From an uncultured Shinella sp. (GTDB taxonomy: Bacteria; Pseudomonadota; Alphaproteobacteria; Rhizobiales; Rhizobiaceae), in assembly GCA_946481465.1 (NCBI GenBank), contig CAMLOC010000052.1, positions 1 through 10,847 of the forward strand: a stretch of DNA of 10,847 nucleotides, in the 5' to 3' direction. Of the stretch, positions 1 through 6,171 are shown piece by piece. How positions within the stretch are numbered: the stretch's first letter is position 1; the number at the start of each line of letters is the position of its first letter. The notes below the pieces were generated by a model. The model made no database searches and was not told where the DNA came from. It was given only the letters and a program-made list of their open reading frames with translations. The translations under genes were made by a program, and so were the position numbers.

Positions 1-455
1 TCTCGGTGTTCAACCCGCAGGCGCAGTTCAAGATGGGCGCCTTCCCGCCGCCGGTGAAGAATGCCGGCGACACCTGCTACATCTCGGACCACAACGACAT
101 CGGCATCGGCCTCAACGCCAAGGGCGCCAATCAGGAGGCTGCCAAAAAGTTCCTGACCTTCGTCGCCTCGCCGGAATTCGCCGACATCTACGCCAACTCG
201 CTGCCGGGCTTCTTCAGCCTGAATTCGACGGCGGTGAAGATGAACGACCCGCTGGCGCAGGAATTCGTCTCCTGGCGTGAGAAGTGCCAGCCGACGATCC
301 GCTCGACCTACCAGATCCTGTCGCGCGGCACGCCGAACCTCGAAAACGAGACCTGGACCGAATCGGCCAACGTCATCAACGGCACGGATACGCCGGAAGT
401 GGCCGGCGAGAAGCTCCAGAAGGGCCTCGACAGCTGGTACAAGCCGGCGAAGTAA
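1..455 (+). CDS. Sugar ABC transporter substrate-binding protein, C-terminal part (5' end outside window)
   Basis: This is the C-terminal lobe of a periplasmic solute-binding protein (extracellular solute-binding family 1, CUT1 importers). It captures a carbohydrate and delivers it to the two permeases encoded downstream. The reading frame is open to the window edge (first full codon at 3-5) and ends at TAA 453-455, so about 151 residues are visible. The segment around HNDIGIGLNAKG, followed by a helix with AAKKFLTFVASPEFADIYA, is typical of this family: residues that define the late ligand-facing strand and the 'add the remaining residues' C-terminal helices. Two cysteines (in GDTCYIS and REKCQPT) lie about 70 residues apart and could form a disulfide after export; that is inference. 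The signal peptide and N-lobe lie outside the window. The ligand cannot be deduced. Family assignment is firm because matching permeases and an ATPase follow on the same strand. Confidence 0.88.
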   Translation, partial: SVFNPQAQFKMGAFPPPVKNAGDTCYISDHNDIGIGLNAKGANQEAAKKFLTFVASPEFADIYANSLPGFFSLNSTAVKMNDPLAQEFVSWREKCQPTIRSTYQILSRGTPNLENETWTESANVINGTDTPEVAGEKLQKGLDSWYKPAK

Positions 456-487
456 GCCGGGGCAAATAGATGTGCGGGGAGGGGAAT

Positions 488-600
488 GCCCCTCACCCTA
501 GCCCTCTCCCCGCAAGCGGGGAGAGGGGACCGAGACGTTGCGGCAAGTCTCCTTCTCCCCGCTTGCGGGGAGAAGGTGGCCGGCAGGCCGGATGAGGGGC
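488..600. repeat. RIME-like intergenic palindromic repeat (two hairpins)
   Basis: The 319-base gap between the binding-protein and permease genes holds a mosaic palindrome. Hairpin 1 is a perfect 12-bp stem (502-513 with 516-527, loop AA) and hairpin 2 is another perfect 12-bp stem (551-562 with 565-576, loop TT). Both share the core CCCCGC/GCGGGG. The whole unit is bracketed by an outer 8-bp inverted repeat, GCCCCTCA (488-495) and TGAGGGGC (593-600). From memory this matches the RIME family (Rhizobium-specific intergenic mosaic elements), which occur in many copies in rhizobial genomes. Short open frames crossing it on both strands are artefacts of the repeat. As RNA the hairpins would be very stable and could block 3' exonucleases, protecting the upstream message. 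There is no T-tract, so it is not a classic terminator. Confidence 0.85.
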
Positions 601-774
601 TGGGTGCCCCCGATCTTCCCGAAGGTTGGGAGGTCAGGACGCCGCAAGGCAAAATCGGGGAGCGACCCCGGCACTATCGTGTATGCTGAATTTGTCATGT
701 GCGGCACAACCGGTCGCGCAATGCGTCCGTGCATACGGACCTAACCAACAACAACCGGACGGGGCACGCTGGCC
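601..774 (+). other. Non-coding leader ahead of the permease genes, with two small inverted repeats
   Basis: No gene is visible in this stretch between the repeat and the first permease. CCCCGAT (608-614) can pair with ATCGGGG (654-660), which may be a further module of the mosaic repeat. Closer to the gene are two short dyads: TGTGC-G-GCACA (698-708) and GTCCGT-N4-ACGGAC (725-740). Either could be an operator for a sugar-responsive regulator or a leader hairpin, but neither matches a site I can name. A TTGTCA at 692-697 has no acceptable -10 partner, so I do not call a promoter. Confidence 0.3.
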
Positions 775-1725
775 ATGAGCGACATACCTTCTTCCCATGA
801 GGCGACGGGCCCGATCAGGCGGCCGCGGCGCTGGCATATCGGCGTCTTCCTGCTGCCGGCCTTCATCGTCTATTCGGCGGTCATGATCCTGCCGCTCATC
901 GAGACGCTGCGCCTGTCGCTGTTCAACACGGTGGACGGCCAGCCGGCCTTCGTCGGCCTCGGCAATTTCAAGGTGCTGTTCGGCGACGAGCGCTGGGCGG
1001 CCGATTTCTGGAACGCGCTGAAGAACAACGTCATCTTCTTCGCCATCCACATGCTGGTGCAGAACCCGATCGGGGTGGCGCTCGCGGCCATGCTGTCGAT
1101 CCCCAAGCTGCGTTTTGCAGCCTTCTACCGCACGGCGATCTTCCTGCCGACGCTGCTGTCCTTCGTCATCGTCGGCTTCATCTGGAAGCTGATCCTCTCG
1201 CCGATCTGGGGCGTCTCGCCCTACCTGATGGATCTCGTCGGCCTGAAGTCCCTGTTCGCCCCCTGGCTCGGCAGGCCGAATTCGGCGCTGATCGCCGTGT
1301 CGCTGATCTCGGTCTGGCAATATGTCGGCATCCCGATGATGCTGATCTATGCCGCGCTGCTCAACATTCCCGATGAGGTGATCGAGGCGGCCGAATGCGA
1401 CGGCGTCACCGGCTGGAGCCAGTTCTGGAAGATCAAGCTGCCGCTCATCCTGCCCGCCATCGGCATCATCTCGATCCTCACCTTCGTCGGCAACTTCAAC
1501 GCCTTCGACCTCGTCTACACCGTGCAGGGGGCGCTGGCCGGGCCCGACAAGTCCACCGACATCCTCGGCACGCTGCTCTACCGCACCTTCTTCGGTTTCC
1601 AGCTCCAGCTCGGCGACCGCTCGATGGGCGCGACGATCGCGACGGTCATGTTCCTCATCATCCTCGCCGGCGTCTCGCTCTATCTCTTCGCCATCCAGCG
1701 GCGCATGCGCCGCTACCAGTTCTGA
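775..1725 (+). CDS. Sugar ABC transporter permease, MalF-type
   Basis: This is a 316-residue inner-membrane subunit of a CUT1 carbohydrate importer (binding-protein-dependent transport permease, MalF/UgpA side). It forms one half of the channel together with the next gene product. A short, proline- and arginine-rich cytoplasmic N-terminus (residues 1-20) leads into the first membrane helix (about 22-45). Further hydrophobic segments lie near 84-108, 118-142, 168-195, 226-245 and 286-307. The EAA loop that docks on the ATPase is present at 204-227, with EAAECDGVTG followed by LPLILP; it keeps the Glu, both Ala and the key Gly. The protein ends in a basic stretch (QRRMRRYQF). The ATG at 775 has a weak purine-rich ribosome site (GGACGGGG, 756-763). 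The long gap before it could mean a separate promoter or simply an operon interrupted by a repeat. Confidence 0.93.
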   Translation: MSDIPSSHEATGPIRRPRRWHIGVFLLPAFIVYSAVMILPLIETLRLSLFNTVDGQPAFVGLGNFKVLFGDERWAADFWNALKNNVIFFAIHMLVQNPIGVALAAMLSIPKLRFAAFYRTAIFLPTLLSFVIVGFIWKLILSPIWGVSPYLMDLVGLKSLFAPWLGRPNSALIAVSLISVWQYVGIPMMLIYAALLNIPDEVIEAAECDGVTGWSQFWKIKLPLILPAIGIISILTFVGNFNAFDLVYTVQGALAGPDKSTDILGTLLYRTFFGFQLQLGDRSMGATIATVMFLIILAGVSLYLFAIQRRMRRYQF

Positions 1726-1740
1726 CCGGGAGGACCTCGC

Positions 1741-2580
1741 ATGTCCAAGGCACGCACCTCGCTGACCCGCACGTCGCTCGTTCACCTGGCGCTGATCGGC
1801 TACGCGTTGATCTCGATCTTCCCTGTCTTCCTGACGATCATCAACTCGATGAAGGATCGCAACGCCATCTTCCGCAACCCCATGCAGCTTCCCTCGCCGA
1901 AAACCTTCGACCTCGTCGGCTACACGACGGTGCTGGGGCAGGGGGATTTTGCGACCTATTTCCAGAACAGCTTCATCGTCACGGTGGCGTCCATCGCGCT
2001 GGTGCTGCTGTTCGGCGCCATGGCCGCCTTCGCGCTCTCGGAATACCGCTTCCGCGGCAACACGCTGATGGGCCTCTATCTCGCCATCGGCATCATGATC
2101 CCGATCCGCCTCGGCACGGTGGCGATCCTGCAGGGCATGGTGGCGACGGGGCTCGTCAACACGCTGACGGCGCTGATCCTCGTCTATACCGCGCAAGGCA
2201 TCCCGCTCGCCGTCTTCATCCTCTCCGAGTTCATGCGCACCGTTTCCGACGACCTCAAGAATGCCGGGCGCATCGATGGGCTTTCGGAATATTCGATCTT
2301 CTTCCGCCTCGTCCTGCCGCTCGTCCGGCCGGCCATGGCGACGGTCGCGGTCTTCACCATGATCCCGATCTGGAACGACCTGTGGTTTCCGCTGATCCTG
2401 GCGCCGAGCGAGGCGACCAAGACGGTGACGCTGGGATCGCAGATCTTCATCGGCCAGTTCGTCACCAACTGGAATGCAGTGCTCGCCGCGCTCTCGCTCG
2501 CGATCCTGCCCGTCCTCATCCTCTATTTCATCTTCTCGCGGCAGCTGATCCGCGGCATCACCTCGGGAGCAGTCAAGTGA
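1741..2580 (+). CDS. Sugar ABC transporter permease, MalG-type
   Basis: This is a 279-residue inner-membrane permease, the MalG/UgpE-side partner of the preceding gene. It starts 15 bases after that gene's stop, with a strong ribosome site, GGGAGG at 1728-1733, seven bases before the ATG. It has six predicted membrane segments: about 13-34, 77-99, 107-125, 138-160, 195-217 and 247-266. The loop NSMKDRNAIFRNP after the first helix is typical of MalG-type proteins (canonical 'S.k....i...p'). The EAA loop lies at 172-195 and reads LKNAGRIDGLSEY then LVLPLVRP. The RIDG part and the proline end are intact, but the canonical Glu is Asn174 and the second Ala is Gly176. The C-terminus ([13 protein letters not shown]) matches the conserved 'F..qr.fv.Gl..GavK' tail of the family, which argues that the gene is intact. 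Confidence 0.94.
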   Translation: MSKARTSLTRTSLVHLALIGYALISIFPVFLTIINSMKDRNAIFRNPMQLPSPKTFDLVGYTTVLGQGDFATYFQNSFIVTVASIALVLLFGAMAAFALSEYRFRGNTLMGLYLAIGIMIPIRLGTVAILQGMVATGLVNTLTALILVYTAQGIPLAVFILSEFMRTVSDDLKNAGRIDGLSEYSIFFRLVLPLVRPAMATVAVFTMIPIWNDLWFPLILAPSEATKTVTLGSQIFIGQFVTNWNAVLAALSLAILPVLILYFIFSRQLIRGITSGAVK

Positions 2581-3641
2581 GTTCCGCCACGTCCCCCATC
2601 CGCGTCCTGTCCGCCGGCCTCGGCAATATGGGCCGCAGCCATGCGCTCGCCTACCATGAAAACCCGGGCTTCGAGATCATCGGCCTCGTCAACCGCTCGA
2701 AGGTTCCGGTCCCGGCCGGGCTGGAAGGCTACGAGATCCATCCATCCTTCCACGAGGCGCTGCGCGAATTGAAGCCGGAGCTCTGCTCGATCAACACCTA
2801 TTCGGACAGCCATGCCGAATATGCGATCGCAGCACTCGAAACCGGCGCCCATGTCTTCCTCGAAAAGCCGCTGGCGACGACGGTGGCGGATGCCGAGCGG
2901 GTGGTGGCTTGCGCGAAGGCGAACGGCCGCAAGCTCGTCGTCGGCTATATCCTGCGCCACCATCCGTCCTGGATGCGGCTCATCGAGGAAGCGCGCAAGC
3001 TCGGCGGCCCCTACGTCTTCCGCATGAACCTGAACCAGCAGTCGAGCGGGCCGACCTGGGCGACCCACAAGGCGCTGATGCAGACGACCCCGCCGATCGT
3101 CGATTGCGGCGTGCACTATGTCGACGTGATGTGCCAGATCACCGACGCCAAGCCCGTCGAGGTGCGCGGCATGGGCCTGCGCCTGTCGAACGAGATCGCG
3201 CCCGACATGTACAATTACGGCCATCTCCAGGTGCTCTTCGACGACGGCTCGCTCGGCTGGTACGAGGCGGGCTGGGGGCCGATGATCTCGGAAACCGCCT
3301 TCTTCGTGAAGGACGTCATGTCGCCGAACGGCTCCGTCTCGATCGTCATGGACCCGAACGCGAAGTCCGACGATATCGACACCCACACCAAGACGGCCGT
3401 CATCCGCCTGCACAATGCGGCCACCGGCCCCGACGGCCGGTTCCTGTCGCCGGACGAGGACCTGAAGATGGCCGGCGAGCCCGGCCACCAGGAACTGTGC
3501 GACCGCGAGCAGGCCTATGTGCTGAAGGCGATCCGCGAGGACATCGACCTGACGCGCCACATGGACGACGCCGTCCAGTCGCTGAGGATCTGCCTTGCGG
3601 CCGATGAAAGTGTCAGGACCGGTCAGACGGTCAAGCTGTAA
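2577..3641 (+). CDS. Gfo/Idh/MocA family oxidoreductase
   Basis: This is a 354-residue NAD(P)-dependent oxidoreductase of the glucose-fructose oxidoreductase / inositol dehydrogenase / MocA family. It is cytoplasmic and probably oxidises the sugar, polyol or derivative brought in by the surrounding importer. The N-terminal Rossmann fold begins at residue 8 ([16 protein letters not shown], nucleotide loop 14-20). The second-strand end is near LVNRS (38-42). The hallmark EKP is at 96-98 (Lys97 is the expected catalytic lysine), and the active-site stretch DCGVHYVD at 176-183 contains the expected His180. The GTG start at 2577 overlaps the permease stop as GTGA and is preceded by GGGAG (2565-2569) at seven bases, so translation is probably coupled. 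The same frame happens to be open upstream to 1395, but that part overlaps the permeases and has no family similarity. The exact substrate is unknown. Confidence 0.92.
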   Translation: MSSATSPIRVLSAGLGNMGRSHALAYHENPGFEIIGLVNRSKVPVPAGLEGYEIHPSFHEALRELKPELCSINTYSDSHAEYAIAALETGAHVFLEKPLATTVADAERVVACAKANGRKLVVGYILRHHPSWMRLIEEARKLGGPYVFRMNLNQQSSGPTWATHKALMQTTPPIVDCGVHYVDVMCQITDAKPVEVRGMGLRLSNEIAPDMYNYGHLQVLFDDGSLGWYEAGWGPMISETAFFVKDVMSPNGSVSIVMDPNAKSDDIDTHTKTAVIRLHNAATGPDGRFLSPDEDLKMAGEPGHQELCDREQAYVLKAIREDIDLTRHMDDAVQSLRICLAADESVRTGQTVKL

Positions 3642-3644
3642 GTA

Positions 3645-3702
3645 TTTGTTTTCACGCAATTCCGAACGCAAAACCGCTACACACTTTTGCTGGAATTGCT
3701 TT
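3645..3702. repeat. Rhizobial palindromic intergenic repeat (GCAATTCC...GGAATTGC type)
   Basis: The 74-base gap before the ATPase gene is almost filled by a palindromic element that I recognise from memory as abundant in Rhizobiaceae intergenic regions. It begins TTTGTTTTCACGC (3645-3657). GCAATTCC (3656-3663) pairs with GGAATTGC (3692-3699), and an inner stem GCAAAA (3668-3673) pairs with TTTTGC (3685-3690), leaving the loop CCGCTACACAC. As RNA it folds into one long hairpin with an internal bulge. The ribosome site of the next gene (AAGGGG, 3703-3708) begins directly after it. Copy number cannot be checked here. Confidence 0.75.
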
Positions 3703-3715
3703 AAGGGGATATCAG

Positions 3716-4717
<1,002 letters not shown>

Positions 4718-4778
4718 GGCCCCTCATCACAAGTCCGTGATCGGGGTGGATTGCGGCCTCCGGTGCCGTGATCTACGA

Positions 4779-4807
4779 TTGTCAAAGATCAGAAACTAAC
4801 ATACAGC
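4779..4807 (+). promoter_or_regulatory. Putative promoter of the efflux operon
   Basis: TTGTCA (4779-4784) resembles a sigma-70 -35 box. Seventeen bases later TACAGC (4802-4807) is a poor but correctly spaced -10. The palindromic operator at 4798-4821 covers the -10 and likely start point, which is where a TetR-type repressor would act. Transcript start is inferred to be near 4814. The spacing supports the call; the -10 match is weak. Confidence 0.35.
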
Positions 4808-4821
4808 GTTGTTTGTATGTT
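4798..4821. promoter_or_regulatory. AcrR-type operator palindrome
   Basis: AACATACA (4798-4805) and TGTATGTT (4814-4821) form a perfect 8-bp inverted repeat with an 8-bp spacer, 24 bp in all. The E. coli AcrR operator, as I recall it, has half-sites TACATACA and TGTATGTA with the same 8-bp spacing, so 14 of 16 half-site bases agree. The site lies about 85 bases ahead of the adaptor gene. The TetR/AcrR-type regulator encoded at 9316-9939 is the obvious ligand-controlled repressor for it. Binding is inferred, not shown. Confidence 0.78.
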
Positions 4822-4823
4822 GC

Positions 4824-4860
4824 GATGCGGTGGTCCTGCGATCACCGCATCTTCATGTTT
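4824..4860 (+). promoter_or_regulatory. Leader hairpin, possible attenuator, before the adaptor gene
   Basis: Two bases after the operator, GATGCGGTG (4824-4832) pairs with CACCGCATC (4843-4851). The stem extends inward through a G-U, a U-A and a C-G pair to a CUGC tetraloop, giving 12 bp in RNA. It is followed by a T-rich but impure stretch (CTTCATGTTTT, 4851-4860). The geometry resembles an intrinsic terminator or attenuator placed in the first tens of bases of the transcript. It could equally be a second protein-binding dyad or a stabilising 5' hairpin. Confidence 0.45.
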
Positions 4861-4906
4861 TCAGGACCCTGCCGCGCTTCGGGCGGCACCGCTTATGGAA
4901 GAACCC

Positions 4907-6160
4907 ATGCGTTTCACGAGACCGATTTCGATTGCGACCTTCGGCGCCCTTTTGATTGTCGCCGGCTGCCAGGACGAGCAGGCGCCGCAGGGCGGCTTTG
5001 CATTTCCGCCGCCGCAGGTGGCCGTCATCACCGTGAAGGCAGAGGATGTGCCGATCACCAACGACCTGCCGGGCCGCATCGCCGCGACCCGCACGGCGGA
5101 AGTGCGCCCGCGCGCGACCGGCATCGTCATCGAGCGCATCTTCGAGCAGGGCTCGCAGGTCAAGGAAGGCGACGTGCTCTACCGCATCGACCCCGCGCCG
5201 TTCCAGGTGCAGGTCGACAGCGCGGAGGCCACGCTGCGCCGCGCCAAGGCCGTCCAGGCCCAGGCGCGCAACACCGCCGAGCGCCAGGAGCAGCTGCGCA
5301 AGTCGAACGTCGCCTCCGCGCAGACCTATGACGACGCCGTCGCCCAGCTCGCGCAGGCGGATGCGGACGTGGCGATCGCCGAGGCGAGCCTTGCGACCGC
5401 CAAGCTCAATCTCGAATATACCGAGGTCAAGGCGCCGATCAGCGGCCGCATCGGCCGCGCGCTGATCACCGAGGGCGCGCTGGTTTCGGCCAACGGCACG
5501 GAGAATCTCGCGACCATCCAGCAGCTCGACCCGGTCTATGCCGACTTCACCCAGTCGGCGACCGATCTCATGCGCCTGCGCAAGGCGCTGGAGGACGGCG
5601 CGCTGATGGCCGACAACAACTCGGCCGACGTCAAGCTGATGCTCGACGACGGGTCCGCCTATCCGCATTCGGGCAAGCTCCTCTTCTCCGAAGCCGCCGT
5701 CGACGAGACGACCGGCCAGGTGACGCTGCGCGGCGAATTCCCCAATCCGGACGGCGACCTGCTGCCGGGCATGTATGTGCGCGTGCAGATCGAGCAGGGC
5801 ATCGAGAAGGGCGCCGTCATCGTGCCGCAGCAGGCCGTCCAGCGCGACAGCTCGGGCAGCGCGCTCGTCTATGTCGTTTCGGCCGACAACAAGGCCGGCA
5901 CCCGCAACGTGCGCGTCGGCCGTGCCGCCGGCACGAACTGGGTCATCACCGACGGCCTGAAGAACGGCGAGAAGATCATCGTGGAAGGTTTCCAGAAAGT
6001 TCAGCCGGGCGGCGAAGTCGTGCCGGCCGAATGGGATCCCAATGCCGCGGCGAAGGCCGCCCAGCCGGCTGCCGAAGGTGGCGAGGCGGCTGCGCAGACC
6101 GGCGAGGCCGGCAAGGCGGAGGGCGGCGAGGGTGCCGCCAAGGCCGAGCAGGCGAAGTGA
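4907..6160 (+). CDS. RND efflux periplasmic adaptor, AcrA/MexA-type lipoprotein
   Basis: This is a 417-residue membrane-fusion protein that bridges the inner-membrane RND pump to an outer-membrane channel. Residues 1-21 form a lipoprotein signal (MRFTRP, hydrophobic core, LIVAGC) with lipid-attachment Cys21. The next residues, QDEQAPQGG, resemble those of E. coli AcrA. The first lipoyl half is near 58-98 (GRIAATRTAEVRPRATG). An alpha-helical hairpin spans about 103-170 and carries the channel-contact pattern R126-x3-L130-x6-S137. The second lipoyl half (VKAPISGRIG) is at 174-183, followed by beta-barrel (about 207-300) and membrane-proximal (about 303-375) domains. The tail 379-417 is a low-complexity Ala/Gly/Glu/Lys stretch. 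The ATG at 4907 is chosen because it places the signal peptide at the N-terminus and has GGAAG (4897-4901) before it. The in-frame ATG at 4817 lies inside the operator and is not credible; the one at 4895 lacks a ribosome site. Confidence 0.95.
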   Translation: MRFTRPISIATFGALLIVAGCQDEQAPQGGFAFPPPQVAVITVKAEDVPITNDLPGRIAATRTAEVRPRATGIVIERIFEQGSQVKEGDVLYRIDPAPFQVQVDSAEATLRRAKAVQAQARNTAERQEQLRKSNVASAQTYDDAVAQLAQADADVAIAEASLATAKLNLEYTEVKAPISGRIGRALITEGALVSANGTENLATIQQLDPVYADFTQSATDLMRLRKALEDGALMADNNSADVKLMLDDGSAYPHSGKLLFSEAAVDETTGQVTLRGEFPNPDGDLLPGMYVRVQIEQGIEKGAVIVPQQAVQRDSSGSALVYVVSADNKAGTRNVRVGRAAGTNWVITDGLKNGEKIIVEGFQKVQPGGEVVPAEWDPNAAAKAAQPAAEGGEAAAQTGEAGKAEGGEGAAKAEQAK

Positions 6161-6171
6161 GGACCTGAAGG

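Noticed and set aside
488..576. The paired hairpins as a short CRISPR array or an attachment site.
   Set aside because: There are only two units, they are self-palindromic with no spacer-repeat pattern, and there is no integrase or cas gene. They fit a known type of intergenic repeat.
692..720. TTGTCA at 692-697 as a -35 box for the permease genes.
   Set aside because: The sequence at the proper -10 distance is CGCGCA, which is not promoter-like.
308..744. Several short open frames running through the RIME-like repeat on both strands.
   Set aside because: They translate the palindrome itself (repeated LSPQAGRG-like and SPLPACGE-like words) and do not continue into any family-like sequence.
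634..2196. A 520-codon minus-strand open frame opposite the permease genes.
   Set aside because: Low-complexity Arg/Asp/Glu/His composition typical of antisense shadows. The plus strand encodes clear permeases.
1395..2576. A long in-frame upstream extension of the oxidoreductase frame (total 748 codons), as if it were a fusion protein.
   Set aside because: The extra part overlaps both permease genes in another frame, is rich in His/Arg/Pro/Ala as GC-rich shadow frames are, and has no domain. The GTG at 2577 with a good ribosome site gives a normal-length enzyme.
4754..4768. CGGC-N7-GCCG as a terminator for the transporter operon.
   Set aside because: A four-bp stem with no T-run is too weak to call.
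4817..4906. Earlier ATG codons (4817, 4895) as the adaptor start.
   Set aside because: The first lies inside the operator and would bury the lipoprotein signal behind 30 residues. The second has no ribosome site, while 4907 has GGAAG upstream.
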